This document shows positions 17,897 through 26,048 of a stretch of 64,000 nucleotides of DNA, in pieces. Location: NCBI RefSeq assembly GCF_000772085.1, contig NZ_CP009755.1:2604001-2668000 (forward strand), in the 5' to 3' direction. A program made the position numbers and the translations under genes. Each line of letters opens with the position of its first letter. Positions within the stretch are counted from its first letter, which is position 1. The notes beneath the pieces are model-generated. The model had not been told where the DNA came from, did no database searches, and saw only the letters and a program-made list of their open reading frames with translations. This DNA comes from Curtobacterium sp. MR_MD2014. GTDB taxonomy: Bacteria > Actinomycetota > Actinomycetes > Actinomycetales > Microbacteriaceae.

Positions 17897-17908
17897 GTGA
17901 GCGCTCAC
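17897..17908. promoter_or_regulatory. Operator-like palindrome GTGAGCGCTCAC, arabinofuranosidase side
   Basis: A perfect 12-bp palindrome 59 bases upstream of the GH51 start codon. An identical copy precedes the divergent ABC importer. The central CG and length are typical of LacI/GalR-family operators, but no such regulator gene is next to it. Confidence 0.75.
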
Positions 17909-18012
17909 GTCCCCATGAACGCTAGCGGGTTCCGGGCGGATGGGGAAGCGGGGACGCGCCCCGGTCGTGACCTTCACGAAAGGGGTGGCGCACCCCCGGA
18001 CCTGCCGCTACT

Positions 18013-18024
18013 GTGAGCGCTCAC
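18013..18024. promoter_or_regulatory. Operator-like palindrome GTGAGCGCTCAC, importer side
   Basis: The second copy of the perfect palindrome, 46 bases upstream of the binding-protein ATG. The pair is 116 bases apart centre to centre, about eleven helical turns, which would suit cooperative or looped repressor binding. Confidence 0.75.
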
Positions 18025-18069
18025 GGAGCAACGACCGCTCCGCTCGGCCCGTCCCGATGGAGTGATGCC

Positions 18070-19437
18070 ATGCCGATCCGACCAGCCGTACCCACCCCGC
18101 AGTCCCGCGGCGGTGCCTTCACCCGCAGGACCCTGCTCGCCGGTGCAGCCGCCGGCGCCGCGGTCCTCCCCCTCGCCGCGTGCTCGAGCCCGCTCGCCGC
18201 CGGCGTCGCCGGTGCCCCGCTGAACCCCGAGACCCTCGTCTTCTGGAACCTCTTCGGCGGTGGCGACGGTGTCCGTATGCAGACGATGGAGGCCGGCTAC
18301 GCGAAGCAGCACGGCGGGCCGTCCTCGCTGCAGGCGACGACGTTCGCCTGGGGCAACCCGTACTACTCGAAGGTCACACTGGCCACCGTCGGGAACAAGC
18401 CGCCGGACGTCGCGATCGCCCACCTGACCCGTGCGAAGCCGCTCTGGGACGGCGGGCTGCTCGACCCGATCACCGAGGACGACCTGGCGAGCGTCGGCCT
18501 GAGCGCCAGCGACTTCAACCAGAAGGCCTGGACCGCGCAGAAGACCGACGGCAAGAACATCTGCGTGCCGCTCGACACGCACCCCTTCGTGCTCTTCTAC
18601 AACGTTGACGTGTGCCAGGAGGCCGGGCTCATCGACTCCGACGGCAACCTGAAGGACCTCAACGGGCTCGAGAACTTCGAGGCCGCGCTGGCCGCCGTCG
18701 CGAAGGTCACCGGCGGCACCGCGCTCAACGTCGCGAACGTCAGCGAGGTCGCGACCCCGTGGCGCTTCTTCTGGTCGATGTACAACCAGATCGACGGCGC
18801 GACGCCGTTCATCAGCGACGGGGGCGCGAAGCTCACCGTCAACGAGGACGCGTACACGAAGGTCACCGACATGACCCAGAAGTGGGTGAAGGAGGGCTGG
18901 CTGAACAAGGGGCTCGACTACGCCACCGCCCAGACGCTGATGTTCACCGGCAAGGCGGGCTTCTTCATGCAGGGCGAGTGGGAGATCAGCACCGCGCAGT
19001 CCATCAAGGGGCTGAAGTTCGGCATGGTCCCCGTCCCGCAGCTGTTCGACAAGCCGGCGACGCAGGCCGACTCGCACACGTTCATCCTGCCGCGGAAGGA
19101 CCGGACGCCCGAGCAGCGCAAGGCGCACATGCTCTTCATCAAGCAGATGCTCGAGCAGAGCCTGACCTGGGCCGAGGGCGGGCACGTCCCCGCGTACATG
19201 CCCACGTTCGACAGCACCGCGTTCAAGGACCTCAAGCCGCAGTCCAACTACGCCTCGGCAGCCGAGTCCGCCGTCTTCGACGACCCCGCCTGGTACGGCG
19301 GATCGGGCTCGACCTTCGAGAACACCGTCGGCGCCCAGCTCGCACTGGTGCAGCAGGGCAGCAGCTCGCCCGCCCAGGCGCTCGCGGCCATCAAGGACCA
19401 GCTCGCCACCTACCTCAACACCCCGAGCCCGCTGTGA
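18070..19437 (+). CDS. Extracellular sugar-binding lipoprotein (ABC importer)
   Basis: A 455-residue solute-binding protein of the SBP_bac_1 family. The N-terminus has twin arginines and a lipobox (TRRTLLAGAAAG onward to LAAC, Cys about 39), so it is probably a Tat-exported lipoprotein. ETLVFWNLFGGGDG near the mature start and FFMQGEWEIS are family features. It heads a plus-strand operon with two permeases and is divergent from the GH51 gene; an arabino-oligosaccharide is the likely ligand. No ATPase gene is present. Confidence 0.9.
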   Translation: MPIRPAVPTPQSRGGAFTRRTLLAGAAAGAAVLPLAACSSPLAAGVAGAPLNPETLVFWNLFGGGDGVRMQTMEAGYAKQHGGPSSLQATTFAWGNPYYSKVTLATVGNKPPDVAIAHLTRAKPLWDGGLLDPITEDDLASVGLSASDFNQKAWTAQKTDGKNICVPLDTHPFVLFYNVDVCQEAGLIDSDGNLKDLNGLENFEAALAAVAKVTGGTALNVANVSEVATPWRFFWSMYNQIDGATPFISDGGAKLTVNEDAYTKVTDMTQKWVKEGWLNKGLDYATAQTLMFTGKAGFFMQGEWEISTAQSIKGLKFGMVPVPQLFDKPATQADSHTFILPRKDRTPEQRKAHMLFIKQMLEQSLTWAEGGHVPAYMPTFDSTAFKDLKPQSNYASAAESAVFDDPAWYGGSGSTFENTVGAQLALVQQGSSSPAQALAAIKDQLATYLNTPSPL

Positions 19438-19491
19438 CCGGGCACGCCTCCCCGACGACCGACGTGAACACCGCGCGAAAGGCACGATGAC

Positions 19492-20457
19492 GTGACCGCT
19501 GCACCAGTTCTCACCCGACCCACGGACGCCGCCGCGGTCACCCGTGGCACGCGCCCCCGCGTGAACTCCACCAACCGGGGACAGGGCCGCACCGGCTGGC
19601 TCTTCCTCGCGCCCTTCGGCCTGTTCTACCTGGCCTTCCTGCTCGGTCCGACGGTCTGGATGATCGTCACGAGCTTCTTCAACACCTCGACCGTCCGCAC
19701 CGGGCTCGGCAGCTTCGCGGGCTTCGCGAACTACGCCGAGATGCTCGGTCGCGCCGACTTCTGGTCGTCGCTCTGGCACACCCTGCAGTTCACGCTCTAC
19801 ACGACGCCGCCGCTGGTGATCCTGGCCTTCGTCTTCGCCGTGCTGACGAACCGGATGAACCGCGGGCAGTGGTTCTTCCGCCTGGCGTTCTTCCTGCCGT
19901 TCATCCTGCCGTCGGCGACGATCTCGCTCATCTGGGTGTTCATCTTCACCCCGGCGACGGGCCTCTTCGCCTCGATCCAGCAGGCGATCGGCCTGACCCC
20001 GGGTGCGGGTGTGCTCGCGAGCCCGAACACGGCCATGATCGGCGTCGCGATCGCCACCGTGTGGTGGACCCTCGGCTTCAACTTCGTGCTGTACCTGGCC
20101 GGCCTGCAGGAGATCCCCCGCGAGCTGTACGAGGCCGCCGCGGTCGACGGTGCGTCCAGCTGGCAGCAGATCAAGTCGATCACGCTGCCGCTGCTCGGCC
20201 GCACGACGACGCTGGTCATCCTGCTGCAGATCATCGCGAGCCTGAAGATCTTCGACCAGGTGTACCTGATGACGAACGGCGGCCCGGGCATCTCGACCCA
20301 GGTCTCGCTGCAGCTCATCACCGGCGTCGGCTTCACCGACAACCGTCTCGGCGCCGCGTCCGCCGCGTCGGTGCTCCTGTTCATCGTGATCGTCGCGATC
20401 GCGGTCATCCGGCAGCTCGTCGAGCGCGCTGCCGCCAAGCGAGAGATCGGGGCCTGA
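19492..20457 (+). CDS. Sugar ABC importer permease (MalF-like)
   Basis: A 321-residue inner-membrane permease with a hydrophobic first segment (TGWLFLAPFGLFYLAF) and the EAA loop ELYEAAAVDGASSWQQIKSI near residue 215. It starts at GTG (19492) with GAAAGG upstream, 54 bases after the binding-protein stop; the next permease begins one base after its stop. It forms the membrane channel with that permease. Confidence 0.92.
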   Translation: MTAAPVLTRPTDAAAVTRGTRPRVNSTNRGQGRTGWLFLAPFGLFYLAFLLGPTVWMIVTSFFNTSTVRTGLGSFAGFANYAEMLGRADFWSSLWHTLQFTLYTTPPLVILAFVFAVLTNRMNRGQWFFRLAFFLPFILPSATISLIWVFIFTPATGLFASIQQAIGLTPGAGVLASPNTAMIGVAIATVWWTLGFNFVLYLAGLQEIPRELYEAAAVDGASSWQQIKSITLPLLGRTTTLVILLQIIASLKIFDQVYLMTNGGPGISTQVSLQLITGVGFTDNRLGAASAASVLLFIVIVAIAVIRQLVERAAAKREIGA

Positions 20458-20458
20458 C

Positions 20459-21376
20459 ATGACCGCCACCGAGAGCATCACCACGTCGCGTCCGCGGAAG
20501 CTGCGCTCCGGCGTCTCGGCAGCCGCTCCCGCCAACGCGGCGAAGATCGGCGTCTCCGGCAAGGGCTTCAACACCGCCGCCGCGATCATCCTGACGGTGT
20601 TCGCGATCATCTGGCTCATCCCGAGCCTGTTCGCCCTGAAGACGTCACTGTCCGACAACGGGGTCGCGGCCCTGGGCGCGAACGCGATCCTGTCGAACTG
20701 GAACCCGACGCTGCACTCCTACGCGTCGCTGTTCCGGTCCGGCGACATCTGGAACTGGTACCTCGCCAGCGGCGTGACGAGCCTCGTCACCACGGCACTG
20801 ACGGTGCTGTTCGCCTCGATGGCGGCCTTCGCGCTGTCCCGTCTGGCGTTCCGCGGCCGGAACGTCGCGTTCCTGCTCATCATCCTGGGCATCATGATCC
20901 CGACGCAGGTCCTGATCATCCCGATCTTCCAGGAGCTCAACGCGGTCAACCTGCTCAACACGTACTGGTCGGTGATCTTCCCGCAGGTGCCGGCCGTGAT
21001 CGCGGTCTTCATCTTCAAGCAGTTCTTCGACGGCATCCCGAAGGAGCTCGAGGAGGCGGCGCGCATCGACGGTGCGGGCATGTGGAAGATCTACTGGTCG
21101 GTGATCATGCCGCTGTCCCGTCCGGTGATCGCCGCGGTCGCGATCCTGACCTTCGTCGGGGTGTGGAACAACCTGCTCCTGCCGCTGTTCGTCCTGTCCA
21201 ACCCGGACCTCATGACGATCCCGGTCGGGCTCGCCACGGTGCAGGGCAGCTTCGGGCAGCGCTACGCCGACATCCAGGCCGGCGCGATCCTGGCGGCACT
21301 GCCGCTGATCATCCTCTACCTGGTCTTCCAGCGGCAGATCGTGGAGGGCGTGACGGGCTCGGGCCTCAAGGGCTAG
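20459..21376 (+). CDS. Sugar ABC importer permease (MalG-like)
   Basis: A 305-residue inner-membrane permease, last gene of the arabinoside importer operon. The EAA loop is ELEEAARIDGAGMWKIYWSV near residue 200. A charged, roughly 40-residue N-terminus precedes the first membrane segment. Transcription should stop at the perfect 50-bp palindrome that begins 12 bases after the stop codon. Confidence 0.92.
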   Translation: MTATESITTSRPRKLRSGVSAAAPANAAKIGVSGKGFNTAAAIILTVFAIIWLIPSLFALKTSLSDNGVAALGANAILSNWNPTLHSYASLFRSGDIWNWYLASGVTSLVTTALTVLFASMAAFALSRLAFRGRNVAFLLIILGIMIPTQVLIIPIFQELNAVNLLNTYWSVIFPQVPAVIAVFIFKQFFDGIPKELEEAARIDGAGMWKIYWSVIMPLSRPVIAAVAILTFVGVWNNLLLPLFVLSNPDLMTIPVGLATVQGSFGQRYADIQAGAILAALPLIILYLVFQRQIVEGVTGSGLKG

Positions 21377-21387
21377 ACGCTCCGCGT

Positions 21388-21437
21388 CGACGGACGGGAG
21401 GCACGGTGCCAGCTGGCACCGTGCCTCCCGTCCGTCG
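21388..21437. repeat. GGACGGGAGGC-type palindrome, copy 3 (perfect, 50 bp)
   Basis: A perfect 50-bp palindrome without a loop; each 25-base half reads CGACGGACGGGAGGCACGG and then TGCCAG to the centre. It begins 12 bases after the permease stop and lies between convergent genes. It heads composite element B1. Confidence 0.97.
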
Positions 21438-21455
21438 TGCGCGTGGTCGGACCGT

Positions 21456-21588
21456 GCGTCCCTGGTGGACGCGGGCGTGCCTGGTCGAAGCGGGCGTCCC
21501 TGGTCGAAGCGGGCGTGCCTGGTGCTCCTGAACGACCAGGTACGCCCGAGATCGCATTGCATCGCGCCTGTCTTGGGAAGGAACGGGC
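21456..21588. repeat. Composite element B1: 19-bp array, hairpin, conserved tail
   Basis: Three 19-bp direct repeats (21456-21474, 21475-21493, 21494-21512; type unit GCGTGCCTGGTCGAAGCGG) lead into a hairpin whose arms are GGGCGTGCCTGGT (21511-21523) and ACCAGGTACGCCC (21535-21547). A tail (21560-21588) beginning CATCGCG and ending TGGGAAGGAACGGGC follows. The order and sequences recur in element B2 near 36.9 kb. It ends 14 bases before the stop of the opposite-strand VOC gene. Confidence 0.9.
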
Positions 21589-21602
21589 GGCGCGAGAGCA
21601 GG

Positions 21603-21980
21603 TCAGAGCGGGTCGAGCCGCGTCCGCAGCAGGCAGAACTCGTTCCCCTCGGGGTCCTGCAGCACGTGCCAGGACTCCTCGCCGGTCTGTCCGACGTCTG
21701 CGGGTCGGGCACCGAGCGCGAGCAGCCGCTCGAGTTCGGCCTCCTGGTCGCGATCGACCGGCGAGAGGTCGAGGTGGAGCCGCAGGGTCTGGGTCGGCGC
21801 GTGCTCGACCCGGTTGAGGATGATCGTCGGGGTCGCGCCGCCGAAGCCCGATGCGGGCCCGATCTCGATGCCGTCGTCGTCCTTCCCGAGTTCGACGTAG
21901 TCCAGGACCGCGCACCAGAAGCGCGACAACGCCTCGGGGTCGCGGCAGTTCAGCACGAGTTCGCTCAGTCGACTGCTCAT
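21603..21980 (-). CDS. VOC family protein (glyoxalase/bleomycin-resistance fold)
   Basis: A 125-residue protein of the vicinal-oxygen-chelate superfamily. SELVLNCRDPEALSRFWCAVL opens the first beta-alpha-beta-beta-beta module, and WHVLQDPEGNEFCLL closes the second with a likely metal-ligand Glu. The function cannot be named; related proteins include antibiotic-binding proteins and small isomerases. It is a single gene, with the siderophore-interacting protein gene 23 bases upstream on the same strand, so it could be co-transcribed with that gene. Confidence 0.85.
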   Translation of the reverse strand: MSSRLSELVLNCRDPEALSRFWCAVLDYVELGKDDDGIEIGPASGFGGATPTIILNRVEHAPTQTLRLHLDLSPVDRDQEAELERLLALGARPADVGQTGEESWHVLQDPEGNEFCLLRTRLDPL

Positions 21981-22003
21981 GCCCGCACGCTACGCGGGGA
22001 CGG

Positions 22004-22831
22004 TCAGGCGGGGACGACCTGGCGCGCGTCGTGCTTCCAGAACCCGGAGAAGGTGATCCGGGTCTTCGGCAGACCGGCACGGTGCAGGTGTCGCCGGCCC
22101 TCGGTCGCGAGCCGCGACTCCCCGACCACGAAGGCGTACCCACGGTCGTCGGCGGGCACGTACCGCTGCAGTTCGGCGAGCGCCGCGCGTCCGGGGACGT
22201 CGTGCTCGGTGTCCGCCCGGACGATCCACGTCACCGTGACACCGACCGGGGCGTCGAGCACGCGGACGTCGGCGGCGGTCGGGACCTCCTGGATGATGCG
22301 GCCGACGGCGTCGCGCGGCAGCGACGCCGCGATGCCGACGACGGCGGGCAGGCCGGTCTCCTCGGCGGCGACGACGACCTCGCCGGCGTCATCCGGGCAG
22401 TCGAAGATGCAGCCCTGGTCGAGCATCGCGAGCTCGTCGCCGGGACGGGCACCGCAGGCCCAGATCGCCGCGCGGCCCTCGGGCTCGCCGTCGGCGTCGC
22501 AGTGCACGACGAAGTCGACGTCGAGCTCGCCGACCTCGGGACGGAAGGCCGCGACCGTGTAGTTCGCGCAGTGGGGACGGACGTCCTCGGGGATGGCGAG
22601 GAACGACGGCCACCAGCGGCGACCGTCCAGGTCGGGCATCCGGAAGGCGTCCTGGTCGGGGCGCGGCACGAACAGGCGGAACCAGTGGTCGAAGCCGAGG
22701 AACGGGAACTCGTGCAGGTCGTCGCCCGTCACGGTGACCCGCTGCACCGACGGGGTGTGCCGGACGGAGCGGAGCACCCGAGCACGGAAGAGCCGGGGTG
22801 CCTCGGGCATGAGCCGCGGGATCTTCGCCAT
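22004..22831 (-). CDS. Siderophore-interacting protein (FAD-linked ferric reductase)
   Basis: A 275-residue ViuB/SIP-family flavoprotein that should reduce or release iron from imported ferric siderophores in the cytosol using NAD(P)H. An N-terminal FAD-binding domain (VQRVTVTGDDL, HWFRLFVP, NYTVAAFRPEVGELDVDFVVH) precedes the SIP domain with AAEETGLPAVVGIAASLP and AFVVGESRLATEGRRHL. It is divergent from the siderophore importer genes, with an iron box between them that directly abuts its ATG. Confidence 0.92.
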   Translation of the reverse strand: MAKIPRLMPEAPRLFRARVLRSVRHTPSVQRVTVTGDDLHEFPFLGFDHWFRLFVPRPDQDAFRMPDLDGRRWWPSFLAIPEDVRPHCANYTVAAFRPEVGELDVDFVVHCDADGEPEGRAAIWACGARPGDELAMLDQGCIFDCPDDAGEVVVAAEETGLPAVVGIAASLPRDAVGRIIQEVPTAADVRVLDAPVGVTVTWIVRADTEHDVPGRAALAELQRYVPADDRGYAFVVGESRLATEGRRHLHRAGLPKTRITFSGFWKHDARQVVPA

Positions 22832-22850
22832 GAAGGGAAGGCTACCCTAA
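22832..22850. promoter_or_regulatory. DtxR/IdeR-type iron box between divergent siderophore genes
   Basis: On the minus strand it reads TTAGGGTAGCCTTCCCTTC, about 14 of 19 matches to the DtxR consensus. It lies directly before the SIP start codon and 10 bases before the FecCD-type permease GTG, so one bound repressor can block both directions when iron is plentiful. Confidence 0.72.
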
Positions 22851-22860
22851 GCTGGCCTGC

Positions 22861-23940
22861 GTGCCATCCCCCGAAACCGTCCTGACGCCCGACCGGGCTG
22901 CCCGGAGCGAGGCCCCGCCGCGTGCCGACGGCGTGCACCGCCGGGCCGTCCGTCGTCGGCTGCTGGTGGTCGTGGCCCTGGTCGTCGCGCTCGTCGTCGC
23001 CGCGGTCGCGAGCATGCTCCTCGGGAGCAACCGGCTCGGCGTCGACCAGGTGCTCGCGGGGCTGACGCGCAGCGGGTCGAGCACCGCCGAGGCCGTCGTC
23101 TGGGGTTCCCGCATCCCGCGCACCCTGATCGGGGCCGCCGTCGGCGCAGCGCTCGGCATCGCCGGGCTCCTCATGCAGGGCCACACCCGGAACCCGCTCG
23201 CCGACCCCGGGCTGTTCGGCGTCTCCTCCGGCGCCGGGCTCGCGGTCGTGCTCGGCGTGTACGTCTTCGGGGTGACGAGCACCGGGGCCACCGTCTGGTT
23301 CGCCCTCGTCGGGGCCGTCGTCGCGAGCGTCGTCGTGTTCTCGGTGACCGTCGCCGGCAGCGGCACCGCGAGCCCCGTGCCCCTCGCCCTGGCCGGGGCC
23401 GCCGTCTCCGCCCTGCTCGGGGCGATCACGTCGTTCATCGTCCTGACCGACCAGGACTCCCTCGACGCCTACCGCCTGTGGGTGGTCGGGTCGCTCGCCT
23501 CCCGGCAGCTCGACGTGCTCGTGGCCGCGGCACCGTTCCTGCTCGTCGGCGCCGTGCTCGCGGTCTGGAACACCCGCGCCCTCGACGCCCTGGGGCTCGG
23601 CGCCGAGCTGGCGAAGGGCCTCGGCGAGAACGTGCTCGTCGCCCGGCTCGTCGGGCTCGGCGGCATCACGCTCCTGGCGGCCGGTGCCACCGCCGCCGCC
23701 GGACCGATCGGCTTCGTCGGCCTCACGGTGCCGCACGTCGCCCGCGCCCTGGTCGGGACGGGGCACCGCTGGACGCTCCCCGTGTCGGCACTCGTCGGCG
23801 CTGCACTCGTGCTCGTCGCCGACGTGGTGGGCCGACTGGTCGGCGGGTTCTCCGAGGTCGAGGTCGGCATCGTGCTCGCCGTGCTCGGCGGTCCAGTCTT
23901 CGTCGCCGTCGCCCGTCGCCGATCGCTGGTGTCCCTGTGA
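22861..23940 (+). CDS. Iron-siderophore ABC importer permease (FecCD family)
   Basis: A 359-residue inner-membrane permease. After an approximately 35-residue charged cytoplasmic N-terminus it has the many hydrophobic segments of BtuC/FecCD proteins and motifs such as SRIPRTLIGAAVGAALGIAG, RNPLADPGLFGVSSGAGLA and GPIGFVGLTVPHVAR, the last contacting the ATPase. The GTG at 22861 starts it and the next permease begins at a GTGA overlap. It transports ferric siderophore together with the following permease and ATPase. Confidence 0.93.
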   Translation: MPSPETVLTPDRAARSEAPPRADGVHRRAVRRRLLVVVALVVALVVAAVASMLLGSNRLGVDQVLAGLTRSGSSTAEAVVWGSRIPRTLIGAAVGAALGIAGLLMQGHTRNPLADPGLFGVSSGAGLAVVLGVYVFGVTSTGATVWFALVGAVVASVVVFSVTVAGSGTASPVPLALAGAAVSALLGAITSFIVLTDQDSLDAYRLWVVGSLASRQLDVLVAAAPFLLVGAVLAVWNTRALDALGLGAELAKGLGENVLVARLVGLGGITLLAAGATAAAGPIGFVGLTVPHVARALVGTGHRWTLPVSALVGAALVLVADVVGRLVGGFSEVEVGIVLAVLGGPVFVAVARRRSLVSL

Positions 23941-25058
23941 GCGCCGCCACGGACGGACGGCTCGAGGCCGAGCGCGCGGTACCGTCCGGCACGGGCCGTC
24001 CGCCCGCCGGTCGCCGTGGTGTCCGGATCGGCCCGGTCGGACTCGCCTGGCGTCCGCGGGTGCTCGGCTGGACGGTCGGTTCGCTCGCCGTCGCCCTGGC
24101 CCTGGTGGTGCTCGGCGTCGCGGTCGGCAGCACGTTCATCGCGCCGGGCACCGTCGTCCGCGCACTGCTCGGCGCCGAGGACGGCCCCGAGGGCTTCATC
24201 GTCACCACGCTCCGGCTCCCCCGCGTGCTCACCGGCGCCCTGGTCGGCCTGGTGCTCGGGACGGCCGGCGCGCTGACCCAGACGGTGACCCGGAACCCGC
24301 TCGGCACGCCGGACATCATCGGCGTGACCTCGGGAGCGAGCGTCGGCGCGGTCGCCGCGATCGTGCTCGGTGGTGGCACCTACTCGGTGTCGGCGGTCGT
24401 CCTGAGCGGCGGCATCCCGGTGGCGGCGACGATCGGCGCACTCGTCGCCGCGGCCGCCGTGTACGGCCTCGGCTGGCGGGGCGGCGTGCAGAGCTACCGG
24501 TTGGTGCTCGTCGGCATCGGGGTGAGCGCGACGCTCGACGCCGTGACCAGCTACCTGCTCGTCCGCGCGAAGATCACCGTCGCCACGGCGGCGTCGCAGT
24601 GGCTCGTCGGCAGCCTGTCGAGCACCTCGTGGACGACGGTCTGGCCGCTCCTGCTCGTCGCAGCGGTCTGCGTCCCGATCGCCCTCGCCACCAGCGCCGC
24701 GCTCGGCATCGGGCAGCTCGGTGACGAGGTCGCGACCGGCGTCGGACTCGGCGTGCAGCGCCACCGGCTGCTCGTCCTCGCCCTGGCGGTCGTCCTCACC
24801 GCCGCCGCCGTCGCCGCCGCCGGACCGATCGGCTTCGTCGCGTTCGTCGTCCCCCAGGTGGCCCTGCGGCTGGCCGGGACGAACCGTCCGCCACTGCTGC
24901 TCGCGGGGGCGCTCGGGACGGTCCTCGTCCTCGGCGCCGACCTGCTCGCGCGCTCCGCCTTCCCGTGGCAGGTGCCCGTCGGCATCGTGACCACCGTCGT
25001 CGGGGCCCCGTACCTGATCTGGCTCCTCGTCCGCCACCGCAAGGAGATGTCCCGATGA
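23937..25058 (+). CDS. Iron-siderophore ABC importer permease (FecCD family)
   Basis: A 373-residue partner of the preceding permease. Hallmarks: LRLPRVLTGALVGLVLGTAG, RNPLGTPDIIGVTSGASVG and GPIGFVAFVVPQVALR. A 45-residue Arg/Gly-rich N-terminus precedes the first membrane helix. The start is the GTG of GTGA overlapping the previous stop; its own stop overlaps the ATPase start (ATGA). Confidence 0.93.
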   Translation: MSAATDGRLEAERAVPSGTGRPPAGRRGVRIGPVGLAWRPRVLGWTVGSLAVALALVVLGVAVGSTFIAPGTVVRALLGAEDGPEGFIVTTLRLPRVLTGALVGLVLGTAGALTQTVTRNPLGTPDIIGVTSGASVGAVAAIVLGGGTYSVSAVVLSGGIPVAATIGALVAAAAVYGLGWRGGVQSYRLVLVGIGVSATLDAVTSYLLVRAKITVATAASQWLVGSLSSTSWTTVWPLLLVAAVCVPIALATSAALGIGQLGDEVATGVGLGVQRHRLLVLALAVVLTAAAVAAAGPIGFVAFVVPQVALRLAGTNRPPLLLAGALGTVLVLGADLLARSAFPWQVPVGIVTTVVGAPYLIWLLVRHRKEMSR

Positions 25059-25975
25059 CCGCCACCACGACCGACGGCAGGACCGCGGGCGCACCGGACG
25101 CGACCACCGACCGGAGCGCGGGCGGCGCCTCGACCGGCACCGTGCCCCCCGTCCTCGAGGCCCGCGGACTGTCCGTCGGCTACGACCGCGACCCCGTCCT
25201 CCGCGACCTGGACCTGCGGATCGAGCGCGGGACGGTGACGACGTTCCTCGGCGCGAACGGGTGCGGGAAGTCGACGCTCCTCAAGGCGTTCGGCCGCGTG
25301 CTGAAGCCACAGTCGGGCGAGGTGCTGCTGGACGGCTCCCCCATCCGCCGGGAGCCGAACCGCGCCGTCGCCCGGCGGCTCGCGATCCTGCCGCAGACGC
25401 CGCTGGCTCCCGCCGGCACGAGTGTCCTCGACCTCGTGATGCGCGGACGGAACCCGCACCAGTCGTGGGCGAAGCCGTGGACGGCCGACGACGCCGACGT
25501 CGCCGAGCAGGCCATCGCGGCGACCGGGCTGACCGACGTCGCGCACCGCGACGTCGCGAGCCTGTCCGGCGGCCAGCGGCAGCGCGCCTGGATCGCCCTC
25601 GTGGTGGCGCAGCAGGCGGAGACCCTGCTGCTCGACGAACCGACGACGTACCTCGACCTCGCGCACCAGCTCGACGTGCTCCGGCTCGTGCGGCGCCTGA
25701 ACCGCGAGCAGGGGTCGACCGTCGTGATGGTGCTGCACGACCTGACGCTCGCGGCGCGGTACTCGGACCGGCTCGTCGTGCTGCACGACGGCGGTGTCGT
25801 CGCCGACGGCACGCCGCAGGACGTCCTGACACCCGCCGTGCTGGAGACCGCCTTCGGGCTGCACGCCCGCGTCGTGCCGGACCCGGTCACCGGCGCGCCG
25901 ATGATCGTGCCCGAAGCAGACGAGCACGAAGCGGACGAGCACGGGGCGGACGAGCACGAGGCTCCACGCGCCTGA
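25055..25975 (+). CDS. Iron-siderophore ABC importer ATPase with acidic/His tail
   Basis: A 306-residue FepC/FhuC-type ATPase. Walker A GANGCGKST (about 68-76), signature LSGGQRQR, Walker B TLLLDEPTTYLD and the H-loop VLHDL are all intact. An approximately 30-residue unstructured N-terminus is unusual, and the C-terminus ends in a three-fold repeat of ADEH-x, encoded by an imperfect 15-bp tandem repeat at about 25914-25961. The repeat puts Asp, Glu and His together in a possible metal-binding tail. It should energise the two permeases. Confidence 0.93.
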   Translation: MTATTTDGRTAGAPDATTDRSAGGASTGTVPPVLEARGLSVGYDRDPVLRDLDLRIERGTVTTFLGANGCGKSTLLKAFGRVLKPQSGEVLLDGSPIRREPNRAVARRLAILPQTPLAPAGTSVLDLVMRGRNPHQSWAKPWTADDADVAEQAIAATGLTDVAHRDVASLSGGQRQRAWIALVVAQQAETLLLDEPTTYLDLAHQLDVLRLVRRLNREQGSTVVMVLHDLTLAARYSDRLVVLHDGGVVADGTPQDVLTPAVLETAFGLHARVVPDPVTGAPMIVPEADEHEADEHGADEHEAPRA

Positions 25976-26028
25976 CCGCCGCCGATCCGGGTCCGTGTTC
26001 TCGTCCGATGCTGGCGGGTCTCTCAGAG

Positions 26029-26047
26029 TTAGGTTAGGCTCTCCTAA
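26029..26047. promoter_or_regulatory. DtxR/IdeR-type iron box before the siderophore-binding protein
   Basis: TTAGGTTAGGCTCTCCTAA matches the 19-bp DtxR/IdeR consensus at about 17 positions. The binding-protein GTG starts two bases after it, so the box covers any ribosome site and the transcript may be nearly leaderless. Confidence 0.9.
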
Positions 26048-26048
26048 C

